A stretch of DNA of 64,000 bases, from assembly GCF_018446385.1 (NCBI RefSeq), contig NC_056005.1, positions 94,268,984 to 94,332,983 of the forward strand. Reading direction: 5' to 3'. Numbering within the stretch: position 1 is the stretch's first letter; each line of letters starts with the position of its first letter. The DNA is from Zingiber officinale (taxonomy: Eukaryota > Streptophyta > Magnoliopsida > Zingiberales > Zingiberaceae). The position numbers and the translations under genes were made by a program. Under the pieces are notes generated by a model that was given only the letters and a program-made list of their open reading frames with translations, did not search any database and was not told where the DNA came from. This document shows, piece after piece, positions 48,001 to 59,974 of this stretch.

Positions 48001-50226
48001 TTCGGAGTACATACGTACTCCTACCCCAAATCATAAATGGGGAGCGCCATGCTCTCATCTCCTGATAACTTGTGACGGGAGGAATCTCTAACGTGCTACA
48101 CGTCACACTACCCATGAGCGGATCAACGGAGCACCGAAGAGTCAAACCGACGTGCTACCACGCGTGTCCCGCTACCCATGAGCGCCACAACGGAGCACCG
48201 ATGATAACCGCAAAGTGCTCGACAATAAAGGAGCAATCAATCACTCAAGATGCAATCATGCGAATGGTGCATGTCACTAAACATGGTAATATACTAAACC
48301 AATCTCTGGACATATCATAATGTGCACCAAAGCGAATGAATCATATCAAGGTATCTGATCATATAAGGTATCAAACCTAGGTCCTGACATGGTAAAATAT
48401 GGTTATATCACTACCCATGAACATGTGGAATCAGGTACATATCCATACAAGATATAAACAAACAATCAATCAACAGGTAGCATGTATTGGGCAGTGATTA
48501 ACCGAAACAAGTAAGAAACACAATTAATGCATCTTGTTAATTTAATTACTAAGCATATCAAAGACAATAAGTCAAAAGTACCCGCCTCCGATAAAATAGA
48601 AAGGTCCAAGCTGACTCCGAGATACTCGTCTCGCGTCAAAGTCCTGAATCAATTCGCACAGTTTAGCTAATTTAATTTTTAAACAAATAGCTAAACTAAT
48701 TTCTAATCCACTGATCATTTAGGGTAAGTTTCATTAATCCTGATTACACTATTATATAACTTATAAACTTAAGTTATTAATTATTGCTAACACAACTAGC
48801 AATAATCTACCATGAAAATCAAAACTCTAAACCTTACCTCAATTCACGGCCGTGATTAATCCATAATCAAGGAATGTGTTTTCTGCTGGAACAAGGTGAG
48901 TGGCTGGAAATCCACTTGCAAAACAATCAAGAAGGAAACTCACTAATCAACAAAATAACTCAATTCAAAACATAACCTACTGACCTTACCTCTTCCTTGA
49001 TGCCCTCAACCAAAGCAAGATTGCCACGACAAGTTCCAACAGCCCCAAATCAAACCTACTGGCCAGACGTAACAACCTACTGCCCTGATCAAGTTGCTGT
49101 CCACCAACCGGATCAAGAAGAAATGATCAAGAAATCACAAGACACTCTATTAACAATTAAAGTCCAGTAATAATTTGTTCCCATTACCTCTTCTTCGATG
49201 ATGACAGCGAGAATCAGAAGTTGGTGAAGCCGCTGTCCACCAAACCCTATACACTAAATTAGCCATCCCACACCCAAGTGCTGCTCACGGCAGGATAAGA
49301 ATCAAAGCACAGAATTGAAAACAAAAACAAACCCTAAGCCCTCACCTTCAGTTCCACTGGCCGGGTTACAACTACCCCCTGTCACCTTCTTAAGCTCTTG
49401 ATTTCCGGCGACCTAGGCATAGTGTACAGAGGCGGCGTCGCATAGGGCAGAAACAAGGCCGCAATCACTCTAGATCAGAGACACAAGGAAGGGAAACTTC
49501 GGCCGGCGTACAGGGAAGTCGGAGAGGTGGCTCGTCACCGACGGCAGAGGGGGTCAGCATCGCGGGCAGAAGGCCGGCGCTAGAGTAAAAGGTGCGGCGG
49601 TGCTACGGTGGTCAGTGGCGCTCGGCACCTAGGGCACGGCGACGGCGATGCTAGGCAGAGGCGACAGCGCTGCTCAAGTCCATTGAGTGCAGCGGCTTCG
49701 GCAGGGCTCAGTGGCGGCCGACTGTCGGCTATTGTTTTTTTTTCTCGGCGTCGGGTTCGGGAGTGAGGCTCGGGAGAGAAGGAACACGGGGGGGGGGGGG
49801 AGAAAATAAATGAAAAAGAAAAAGGAATTAGGAATTTTTATAAAAGAAACAATTCCTCGCTTAAATGGGTCGTCCAAACAGGCTTTTCCAGGCCCCATTT
49901 TTATCCCGTTAACTCGTCCGTACGAGCTCCGAAATATTCCCGAAAAATGTCCAAAAATTCCGGAAAATTCATTTATTAATAATCGTCATTTTTTCCGGTA
50001 TTTTACAGTTTGTTCCTATCCATCTTAGTCGTGAGCTACTGTTTATAATTTATAAAGAACCGATAACATGATTTTCTGTGTGTGACACCACACACCATGT
50101 TATCTACAATATAAATTAATTGAACAACTACACTTAGCATATAAATATAGACATTTTTGACCAATGTGATTCTTTATTTCAAAATAAATGTTTACAAAAG
50201 ATAGGTTTTTAGTATATACTCTAACA
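45034..50226 (-). mobile_element. SIRE-like Copia solo LTR (minus), carrying a nested solo LTR
   Basis: The plus strand reads TGTCGGTTGGTCC at the left and CTCTAACA at the right, so on the minus strand it starts TGTTAGAG. It is flanked by AGAGA (45029-45033 and 50227-50231). Without the nested element and its duplication it is about 2.57 kb. The stretch at 45700-45900 (CACCAAGGA repeats) and the 46740-47200 block resemble SIRE LTRs. No internal domains are present. The family is assigned from LTR appearance. Confidence 0.8.
47393..50007 (-). mobile_element. Nested Gypsy-type solo LTR (minus), 2615 bp
   Basis: The plus strand starts TGTCACGCCCC and ends TATTTTACA, flanked by GTTTG (47388-47392 and 50008-50012). 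The left part (CCACAGGCGGCTGGAATAAT near 47490) is the complement of a motif near the right end of the 1719-5169 LTR, so the two families are related. A G-run lies at 49789-49800. This is the youngest visible layer of the 44-50 kb nest. Confidence 0.85.
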
Positions 50227-50449
50227 AGAGAGATGGTGAGATGACGTGCATCCGAACCACAAATTAATTTTCAATTCGATTTGTGCCTTGAATGCTTAGA
50301 AAATGGTAATTGAAAAATGTGGTTGCCAGGTAGCCAGAGGGGTAATCTGGGAATTGAATTTGTTAAATTACGCCCTTTGGTAAATATCAACTTACAATGC
50401 GTCTTTTAATAAATACAATATCTAAGCAACGTCCTTTGGTAAATTGTCG

Positions 50450-51283
50450 AAAAAATAACGTTTGGAAAAAATAATTTGAAATGATAGAAAGCACAATTAA
50501 AAAAAAATAATAAAATAACATTTGAAACAAAACAACGTTTGAAAAGAAATAAAAAAACTAAAAAACTAATTAAATCACATTAAAAAATTATTAATTATTT
50601 TTTACTATCATCCATCAATTCTTAAAAACTTCAGTTAGGCCACTAGAGCATAGACATTGATTCATAATATCTCTATCGTAATAATTAGAGATCGAGGAAC
50701 TGATAATTTAGAATTTATCCTATTATATTAAAAAAAAAAAAACTAGGTTACATTTATTGAACCAAATTAAAAGTTTCTAAAATAAAAAACCTGGCCACAT
50801 TGTGGCCAGGTTTTTGACACGGTTTCAAAAAGAAAAATCTCAAAAAAAAAAAAAAAATACTATTGAAGATATCCTTAACTCAATTTTAATTCTTTGTTTC
50901 TCGTTAAAATTGTGACTAATAATATATTGCCATCTCAGCATAATTGCTACGTGTCAGAATGCAATTGGCTGATAAGCACTAACTGACGTGGTCAAGCGTT
51001 GCTTTCTCTTCTCTTTTTCTACAACGTTTGCAGTTCGACGCCAAGCCCATTGCGATCGCCGGGCAGAGAGGGAGAGAGGGAGAGAGGCTCCTCGTCGTCG
51101 CCCACTGCTCTGGAGAGCGGCCGCGATCGGGTCGCCGTGGCTCAGCCTGAGGAAAAAGGGCTCACCCGCCGCAGAACCCGTTCGCCTTCGAAGCCCCCCT
51201 CTTCGCCTCCGCCTCCCTCTTGGCACGACCACCAAGACCTCCCTTTCTGGCAACAGAATTGGTTCTTGTTCCTGCTCCTCGTC
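50450..51283 (+). promoter_or_regulatory. SDF2 upstream region and 5' leader
   Basis: AT-rich up to about 50930, including a short palindrome on CCTGGCCACA/TGTGGCCAGG (about 50790-50812). From about 51000 it becomes GC- and CT-rich leader sequence. No ATG occurs between 51000 and the chosen start. No clear TATA box is seen. Confidence 0.45.
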
Positions 51284-54200
51284 ATGGCCTTCTCCTTCTT
51301 TGCCCTCGCCGTCTTCCTCTACTTCGGCCTCGAGCTTCCAGAAGGATCCCCTGCACCCGCTGCCGCCGCCGTCGAAGAAGGCGTCGAGGTTGGTGGATCT
51401 ACTCCGAAACCCTAGATTGCTTCCCGGGTTCCGAGGCAATTTTTAATTTTTAATTTCATTTTTTTTATAGATAACCTACGGTAGCGTTATTAAGTTGATG
51501 CACGAGAAGACTAAGTTTCGGCTGCACTCGCACGATGTGCCATATGGGTCGGGGAGTGGGCAGCAATCGGTCACTGGATTCGCCAACGTGGATGACTCGA
51601 ATAGCTATTGGGTATGGTTAAGTTTAGAATTGTTGGTGATATTACTCCATTGTCTTCTCCTTGCATACTAGATTCTTAATAATAATGCTATTGTTGTGTG
51701 TGATCTGCATATAGTCATGATCAACTCACACATGCAGATTGTGTTTGAAGCATGAAAATTCAAAATTTTGGTTCATTGAAGTATTGAACTATAGGTGAAT
51801 GACTCTCTGAGTCGATCCTGCATCATTCACCAGACATAATATATTATTGACAGAGTAGAAAGGATTAAATGATATTATACTTCCTAATCCATATAGAGAA
51901 AGCTTAATAACAAGAAAAATTCATGTAGGCTAACCTTGGGCCGTAAATAGTTGAGAATCATGGATTTTTATTGCCTCTATGCTTCCGAATTGGGTATGAA
52001 GCTTTGTTTGGAAAGAAAAAAGAAACATATCATATCTACCATTTATTTTTTGTTTGCTATCTCAACTTAAATAAGTATTTGGAAGCATATGGAATATCTC
52101 AACCTTTTTGTATGCATTAGAGGATTAGCAGTAGTAATCCAAAACTTCCATATGGTCTTGTCCCTATTTCTATGTGATCTAATGTACAATAATGGTCTAG
52201 TATTTTTTCTCTCTTCATGCTAGTTTGGCACTATTTGCTATTTGCCATTTTATTTTATTGCCTTTTTAAAATACGTTATCATTACTTGTACAATGGTTCA
52301 ATGCCATATTAAATAAAAATTGTCAATTGCTTTTTGATTGATCACAAGGATTGTGCTGTATTTAACTAGAATAATAAAGACCGGTTATTTGGTTCCATTC
52401 ACTAGTCAGTTGCATGTTTGGTAGACATTCAAATGTGAACTAGCATTGCCCTGATTAAATTATCTGATTGCTAATCTCAAAATTTCCTAGCATGATATAT
52501 GGTAAGAAGAGGAAGACTAAAAAAGACTTGGTTAACACTAATAAAATAAGATAAAATTGATTAATTTTAGATGATGATATGGTAAGGGATAGAGCCCAAT
52601 GACGTAAAAGAATCCATATGCTGACCTCACCTAGTGGGATAAAGTTTGTTTGTTGTTGTTGTGATATATGGTATTATGGTTATTAATGCAGATTGTCAAG
52701 TCTCAACCTGATTCATCTGCCAAACAAGGCGATATAATACCTCATGGAACTATCATTAGATTACAGCATATGAGAACACGAAAATGGCTGCATAGTCATC
52801 TGCATGCTTCACCAATAACAGGAAATTTGGAGGTCAGTATCACTTATGATGGTCCATGTTGATTGCTAGCACGAACTTGCCATTGATTTTCTGTTTTGGC
52901 CTCTGATTTTCTATGGTTCCATTGATTCATTATTCACACACATACAAACATTTGATGTGAAAATAATCCTGCTTTCTTCATGCATCTTGTTAATTGAGGC
53001 ACATCTAATAATCCTGCTTTCTTCATGCATCTTGTTAATTGAGGCACATCCAAAATTGTTTAGAACAGCTACCACGAGTTTGTCTATATAAGTAAATAAA
53101 ACACTTCACGTTTTTTTGGCTTTGGATTTTTTGAATTCGGCGCAATCAATTAATTTCTGGATTTCTATTGTATTTGCATATGCACAAAACTAAATTCAAT
53201 CATAGAATTTGTGGATTGGACAGTTTTATGTATGATTTTCTTTGGTGCATCATTTATTGATGAAGAGCTGGGCAGAACTTGTACTTTGGTGGACAGATTT
53301 TGTGGCTTTAGGTTTTCTGCTTATGGATTAGCAATTAACTGAAATGCAAATCTAGGAGATCCAGCTAGGATGATTAGGAAATACCATAATCAATAGGATC
53401 AGAAATGGATAACGCTTATCAAAGGACCAAAATATGATTAATAATAACATCATGATCAATCAATTGAAATAGCAGCAAAGGTGCTTGCAGTAAATCTTTT
53501 AGTTTCGTGACTAGAAATACCACATAGAAAGCTTGGCATCGTCCTCATCACCATCCTGTATTGAGCCACTTCAACAATAGATCCGGTTTTCAAAGAGTTT
53601 AGAGTTCCTTCCAGATGAGTCAAAGATCATTTACTTGCACTCACTGTGCTGAATTGTCATACGAATCCAAGTAACAGCACAATACATAGATATCTGTCAA
53701 TCTGTAGTTTCCGTTGAATTGATTATTTTTTAAATTTTTTCTGAATACGTTAAAATTGTTGTAATTAATGGGTTCTACCTTTCAAGCTAGCTCCAGATGC
53801 CTTGTGTAGGTTACATGCCATCCAAGTGCACCCTTTCTTCTCCTGATCTTGATAGTGCTATTAGCTCGAACAACAAACTTGAAACTTCCTTTTAGTTATA
53901 TCCTAAGTTTGGGGAAGACAAATTGTCGCCTGACTGTATAAGAATTTCTCAGGATATTATTCCCTCCAACATTGGCGAAAACAGCATCACAGACACTGAT
54001 TCACCAATTTTCTTCACTTCTTGGCTTTTGCACACAAAATAAATTGTCGGTGTTGATCTTATTTACCCAATTGTGATCATTTTCCTTTTTCTATTGATCT
54101 CTACTATAGGTGAGTTGCTTTGGAGGAGACGACAGCTCTGACACCGGAGACTTTTGGCGGTTAGAATAGCTTCATATCTATTCCTTTTCACAGATCAATG

Positions 54201-54554
54201 CATCTTTTGGATTACGTTCCTTACCTAAATCACTACTTTCATCTTTTAGTTTGGAGATTGTGGGAAATGGGAAGACATGGAGACAAGATCAGCGGATAAG
54301 GCTGCAACATGTCGATACAGTCAGTTACTTACACAGTCATGACAAGAAATATACTCGCATAGCTGGAGGACAACAAGAGGTAATTGATTGTGACACCAAC
54401 CTCATTTCAACTAAAATGTAGACGTGCTAGTGTCATTACTGATCAACTTATATTTTTGCCATGCCTTCAGGTTTGTGGAGTTCGCGATAAGCGACCTGAT
54501 AATGTTTGGTTAGCAGCAGAGGGTGTCTTTCTTCCAATCAATTCGAGCAAGTGA
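51284..54554 (+). CDS. SDF2: SDF2-like MIR-domain protein of the endoplasmic reticulum
   Basis: Exons: 51284-51388, 51471-51611, 52692-52832, 54110-54159, 54250-54379, 54471-54554. All junctions are GT-AG and in frame, giving 216 residues, close to the 218 of Arabidopsis SDF2. The N terminus (FSFFALAVFLYFG) is a signal peptide or anchor of about 25 residues. The rest (about 36-205) is three MIR repeats forming a beta-trefoil, with LMHEKTKFRLHSHDVPYGSG, IRLQHMRTRKWLHSHLH and IRLQHVDTVSYLHSHDKKY. It ends at NSSK without a KDEL-type signal. Plant SDF2 works with ERdj3B and BiP in folding of glycosylated receptors and responds to ER stress. The start is the first ATG in the leader and aligns with orthologues. 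No damage is seen. Confidence 0.95.
51612..52691 (+). other. SDF2 intron 2
   Basis: AT-rich intron with no recognised element. Confidence 0.7.
52833..54109 (+). other. SDF2 intron 3, with a 45-bp tandem duplication
   Basis: A unit containing AATAATCCTGCTTTCTTCAT and TTGTTAATTGAGGCACATC occurs twice in a row at about 52962-53050. The rest is plain intron. Confidence 0.8.
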
Positions 54555-55248
54555 AAATTTCAAATTCTCGATCAGTATAAAACATCAGTTACTCCTGTCT
54601 TTAGCTATTTATGTTGAAAAAAGGTTATGTTAATTGTGAGTTCTTAGTATGCAGACCTGAACCATCATCTATTTATCATTCATCTCAATCTATCGGATTT
54701 TACTTGTGGTTAATGTGTTTAGAATCATCCAGTCCATCTTTGCTCTACCGAACTCGTTAGGGTTACCCGAAAGAGATTGTTTCTTTGCGATCGAATTAGA
54801 AGACCACCTCCTAAATGTCTCCTCCTCGATGGAGAAGGCTCTTCTCCTCCTTGGGCAAGTCCACTGTTACTCTACTAGTCCTATAAAACGATTAGGATGT
54901 AGGATCATGAGTATACTCTAATAGATAATCCTTTGGGATAAGTTTTATATATATATAATGAAAATACTATTGGATCCAGCATTATTGTAGAAGTTATTTG
55001 ATAATTACTACAATGTATTTAAAATGAGTTTATGATAGGATTTATATCGTATAAAAACTATCAAGTGTATGTTATAATGTCTAGAAGTTATTTCATAGTT
55101 GCTACAATATAATTAGAGCGAGTTTATAGTTTATGATTATGGATGCTACAATAATTATCTAATAGTCTATATTATATGTATATTTTAAAGTGATTTGGAT
55201 AAAATTTAAATAATTTTAATTAAGTTAGTAAATAATATCTTGATATAA
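54555..55248. other. SDF2 3' flank
   Basis: The 3' UTR is probably within the first 150-250 bp. A 71-residue frame (54706-54921) has no recognisable domain. The rest is AT-rich. Confidence 0.5.
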
Positions 55249-55877
55249 AGTTATGATTGTCGCAGCGAAGTTCATCAGTGAAAACTCGTCGCGATTGAGT
55301 TGGCACCTTGTGTGGCCCCGTAACTAAGTCAGGGCTTCGACTCCTCCTTGAAAGAGAGAGAGAAGAAAAAGGAGGAGTTAGGGCTATAGAAGAGAGTGGG
55401 AAGAAGAAGTTAAGGCAGGGGAGGGAGACACACAAATGAAACAAAAAAACGTGAACGATGAAAAAAAAAACTCACTGTTTTTTTTTTAATGGATGGCTTC
55501 GCTCCTCTCTTCGAGAATGGGAGGGAAGAAGCGACTCGCTCCTCACTATGAGAAAGAGAAAGGAGAATGCGAGACTGTGGCCAGAGAAGTTAGGGCACGA
55601 AGGCGACAGGCTTCACTCCTCTCTTCGAGAATAGGAGGGAAGAAGCGGCTCAGGGCTCAGGAGCTTCGAGAAAGAGGAAGGAGGAGGAGGAGGAGAGTTA
55701 GGGCACGGAAGGAGAATTGTGAAAGAGGAAGGAGGAGGAGGAGGAGAGTTAGGGCATGGGTCATAAAAGATGAAGCCATGTCGGCGGTTTTTTTGTGTGA
55801 GGTGGACGTGGCCACGCAAGGTGCCACTCAATCGCGATGAGTTTTCACTAAGGAGCTTCGCTGCGAGAATCATAACT
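55249..55877. mobile_element. Foldback/MITE-like element with about 65-bp inverted ends
   Basis: The left end AGTTATGATTGTCGCAGCG and the complement of the right end AGTTATGATTCTCGCAGCG match. The match continues for about 65 bp (AGTGAAAACTC, GCGATTGAGT, GGCACCTTG). A TAA on each side (55246-55248 and 55877-55879) could be a PIF/Harbinger-type 3-bp duplication. The interior holds duplicated CTCTCTTCGAGAATGGGAGG-type and GGAGGAGGAGG blocks. No transposase is present. Confidence 0.7.
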
Positions 55878-56065
55878 AAGTTAACTCAACTTTTATAAGG
55901 TATAAATCTAAAATCTGAAATTTAAATTTACCTAAACATATTATAGTAACTATAACTACGTTTGGTTGGGTGTAATATAATCGAGCTTGTAATATAATCA
56001 AATTTGTAATGTAATGTAATGTAATGTAATCTTGATTACACTACTATATTTGGTAATATAATGTA
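55878..56065. other. AT-rich spacer with TAATG repeats
   Basis: Contains GTAATATAATC-like repeats and (TAATG)n at about 56010-56030. It ends at the putative left end of the Gypsy element. Confidence 0.6.
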
Positions 56066-57248
56066 TGTTGATCCTGTCCGAAAGCTGAATCAATGGACGC
56101 TGGGCACGTGGCGCTCTCCAACTGCTGACGTAGATCCCTGGCCGTCCACACGGACTTCCGGCGAACCTGCAAGCAAGTCGGGCCGGGAAGGGGTTCCCGG
56201 CGACGACCCTCCGACGCTCAAGTCAGGCAAAGCTCAACAAGAAAGTGGCTCCGAGAATCGTAGAATGCGTACCTCCGACGAAGGATGAGGGCCTTTATAT
56301 AGGGAAGTGGAGAAGCGAGTGCACACATACAGAGGTGTACACGTGTCCTCAGCCCATACCCCAGAAAGGGCCTGTCAGTGAGCTTACCTGACCCCATACT
56401 GCTACAGTCCAAGCATGTCTTCGATGGGACAGCGGAACCCCCTGTTGTAAGATTTGGAGTATGGCCTAAACGTAGAGCTTGCCCGCTGTCAGAAAAAGAT
56501 GTCCCTTGTCCTTTTCCCCTTGCTTCCGGCCGGGCGTCCGGCCGGCCCGCCTCCGGGCGTCCGGCCGGCTAGCCTCTGCCTTACGTCCGGTCGGGCACAT
56601 ATAGTGGTCTACTTGGAAGATTCTCGGTGATGTGCTTTGTGGAGACTGTTAGCAGTATGCTACCTCATGTTTCGGCCGAGCGTGCCCTCCGCTCGGCCCT
56701 ACGATCCTGTACCATGAGCGTCGGGGCCCAGCTTCCTGCTGGGGCGCCTTTTGCCATCAGTTAGACACCGGTCAGCCGGCCGGGCGTTCGACCCACCCAT
56801 CTCCGGTCGGCCACCTGGCCCTTTGACTTCCACGTGGCATTGACTCCCCAGAACGGGGGTCCCCTGTTCTTACCGCCGGATCACTTGCCTCCCCTTCAAG
56901 TCTAGTCGAAGGAGGCGATTAGTCCGACTGACTGGACTGCGAGTCTAGCCGGGCGACGCCTTCATGCCATTATCCTCCGCTCGGCCAACCACAGGGATGG
57001 CCTTAAGGTTAGTCAACAGCAACATTCCTTGGACCTCCTCGTAATCTGCGCCAATCTTCGACATTAAGGCTGAGCATGCGCTCATTAAATGCTTCGAATG
57101 GCTGAATGCCACGTGGCGCACTGTCGTCATCGTACGGCGGCGGCGGCGTGGTGCTTTGATGGGATCAAAGCGGTTCGAAATGGACGGTGCGATGCACGCT
57201 TTGATTCCCGTGACCTGGATCCAACGGTGGAGGCCGCCCGGCCTCCGC

Positions 57249-57258
57249 CCTATAAAAT
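57249..57258 (+). promoter_or_regulatory. TATA-like box upstream of the antisense ORF
   Basis: CCTATAAAAT lies about 270 bp before the ATG at 57523, followed by a CT-rich leader. It is in sense for the extra ORF and antisense to the retrotransposon. Confidence 0.5.
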
Positions 57259-57522
57259 CTTCGTTTTCTCCTCCGTCGCCTTACTCCTTCCTTTGCGAGC
57301 TCCCGGTTAACCCTCGCGTTCTGAAGCTCCGGCGATCGTATTCTTCTGCTTCCGTCGATCTCAGGTGTTCTTCCTTCGATCCTCCTTTTTCTCGTAGGAG
57401 TCTCTTTTCTTTCTCGTTTCCGGTGCTCTCTTTGCATTTCTTTCCCCAGTTTTCACTTCCAGGGTACTCTTTTCGCTTGCTGTCGTCTTTCTTCTGCCTT
57501 TTTGATTTCTCTCGCTCGGACC

Positions 57523-59576
57523 ATGACTAGTTCTTCTCATCCTGAAGACCAGTCTCTCGGCCCATGGTACACTACCATGCAGTCACGATTCGACCAGCGT
57601 GACTTTGATGTTCTGACAGATAATTTTGAAATCCCCGCTGACTTTGAACTTCTTTTAGCCGGTCCCTCCGCTCGGCCACATAGGCCGCCGCGCGGAGCTT
57701 TCTGTGTGTTCCGCGACCAGTTTACTGCCGGTCTGCGTTTCCCTGTACATCCTTTCATTATAGATGTTTGTAACTTTTTCGGCGTTCCGCTCGGCAGTCT
57801 AGTACCCAACACTTTTCGCCTTCTCTGTGGGGTTGTTGTTTTGTTCAAAATCCACAACATCCCGCTCCGACCGGACATCTTTTTTTATTTTTATTACCCC
57901 AAGCAGTCCGAGCCGGGCACCTTCATGTTCAAGCTCGGCCCGGCCTAGTCTTCTTTAACAAACTGCCTTCTTCCAATAAACATTGGAAGGAGTATTTTTC
58001 TATATTCGTATGCCCGATCAGGCCAATTTCCGGACCAAGTGGCAGGTTGACATACCCCCCACTCCCGAGCTGAAGAAGTTCAAGACCCGCCCGGACTACC
58101 TCCATGCTGCAAATATGCTAGCCGGTCTGCGACTTGACATCAATAAGCTTCTTCACGAAGGAGTGATGTACATCTTCGGTACGGACTCCTCTTCCGAGCA
58201 GCTTCGGTAAGAATTTAACTTGGGCATATGCTTTGATTGCTAACTGATTTCTCTTCTTTCCTTTGCAGCGGACATCGTCATGGAGTCGGTAATGGCCGGC
58301 ATTCTGAAGAGAAAGGTGGCGGCGCTCGAAGCCGCGGCAACCAAAGAAATGGAAGCGCTTGGTATCCAGCCGGTCGGCTCACATGAAGAAGAGAGCGGGA
58401 CACATGCCGGGGAGTCGGCCGCTCAGGCTTCTCTCCCCGAGCCAGCGGTTGGAGCAACCATCAGCCAAGAGCCTTCCGCTCGGGGTGACGACTTAGCTCC
58501 GAAAGAAGAGCAGCCTCTCCCCAAAAGGCGACGAGTGGAGACTCCCGTCCGTTCGGCCACGTCTGCTGTTCAACCTGCCGCCCGAGCCACTGCAAGTGCT
58601 CGCGGAAAAGCTCCGGAGGTCGAAGCCATTTCGTCCGATCGGACTCCTTCGGAATGGGACGACCCGGTGGCCCCTATTGAGGCTGTTCCAGTCAGCACCC
58701 TTCCGCCCTCTCAACAAGTCAGGCGTTCAACCATCCACTCTCAGTTTTCGGCGGCGACCTCTAATCCTCCGACGCTCGGGCACGCATCGCGCTCATCCCC
58801 CTTCGAAATTTGGCCAATAGTCATATGCAGCAGGCCACAGGGGTAAGTTTATTTTCTCCGAATTTTGTATGCATTCCTTCCGATCGGCCAATAACAACTT
58901 CTTTTGTCAGAGATGGGTGGAGGAGATTGTTGTCTCCAACCGCTTGGCCTTAGTAGATGAAGAACTAAGGCAACTGAAGGCGGTAGTCGGTCCGTCCGGC
59001 CCTCAAGACCCTTCATATTCTGAGCTGCAAAAGGAGCTGAAGAAAGCTCAAGATCTGTTGGCGGCCGAGCAGAAGAAGACGGTCGATCAGGCCCACGCCC
59101 TGGCCGAGTCCGAGCGACAAGTCAAGTCGCTCGACACAAAAATAACCCTGGCTACCACTCGAAAAAACACGGTCATCTCCGATCTGGAGAAAAAGAACGT
59201 GGAGGCTCGGGGCCTGGAGCTGAAGGTAAAGGAGCTGATGGAGCAGCTTGATAGAGAGAAGGCGGGTCGCTCGGCCGACGTGGAAAAGCTTCAAAATCTG
59301 AATGAGGCCCTTACTGCCTCCCAGGCGGCTCTCAAAGAATATCAAGAGGCCGAGCCGAGTCGGGTCGCTGCCCTAAGACAGAGCTACATCCGCTCGCCTG
59401 AATTCTCGGAGAAAATCTGCGAGCGGATGTACACAGCCTTCGACTTGGTTATAACCGCCGCCACCACGTATTTGAAGTCTAAAGGTCTTCTTCCGGAGTC
59501 CACTACTATTCCGGTCGGCGATCAAGTGGCGCTCCTGGACAACATCCCCAAGGACCTTTATGATTACATTGAGTAG
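57523..59576 (+). pseudogene. Additional antisense ORF of the Tat element (putative gypsy-type transposon domain, coiled coil)
   Basis: ATG 57523 opens a frame to 57948 with the globular domain found in plant proteins labelled putative gypsy-type transposon (FPVHPFIIDVCNFFGVPLGS). Two small frame changes near 57945 and 57990 interrupt it before KWKEY-like and IRMPDQANFRTKW sequence. An intron (about 58210-58268, GTAAG...GCAG) leads to a Pro/Ala-rich linker (58280-58800). A second GTAAG...CAG intron (about 58843-58911) leads to a coiled coil (58912-59350) and a tail ending at TAG 59574-59576. Proteins of this kind sit in the 3' region of Tat elements, antisense to pol; their function is unknown. 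Confidence 0.7.
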
Positions 59577-59974
59577 ACGTCTGTATATGTAGTTAGGCCG
59601 CTAGGCCAAAAAATGATCCTTTTTTGTACTTAGGCCGCTCGGCCTAAAGTTTTAATTTTAATGCAATGTTTTCCCTTCGCGTACTTTGTCCTTTTGCACT
59701 TTGTCCTTTTGCTAGTTAATATGTGTGTTGTCCGCTCGCCTATTATCACACCTCTGACATTCGAAAGGGATTTTTATGAAGTACTTGGCGTTGCCCTTCC
59801 GCTCGGCTAAATATGTAATATTTCGAATGCGTGACATTCCGCTTTGATAGCAGAGATCGCTCGCTAGAAGCCGATAAGTACCTTTGGGCTCTGAGCCGAG
59901 CGGAACGTAGAGTCGGTCGAACGATATTGATGGCAAGTTTCTCGGACACTTGCAGTCCTTTTTTATGGCCTTCT
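59577..59974 (+). other. 3' flank of the antisense ORF
   Basis: Repeats of CCGCT(C/A)GGCC around 59600-59650 and then mixed sequence. Likely the antisense ORF 3' UTR, leading into the satellite. Confidence 0.5.

Larger units (their letters stand above)
44045..50449 (-). mobile_element. Second MULE right end (partial), split by nested LTRs
   Basis: 44045-45033 is a diverged copy of 40651-41590, including part of the transposase N-terminal exon (AGCTTCTTCATTTAGATCAA) and the leader. The copy resumes at 50227 and runs to a terminal repeat ending GGTAAATTGTCG at 50449. That end is the exact complement of the first 12 bases of the complete MULE (21396). The interruption is the SIRE-like solo LTR. 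The partner left end of this copy is not in the window. Confidence 0.8.

Noticed and set aside
57165..57437. Minus-strand 90-residue frame before the antisense ORF
   Set aside because: It lies over the CT-rich leader and is compositionally biased; no domain or start context.
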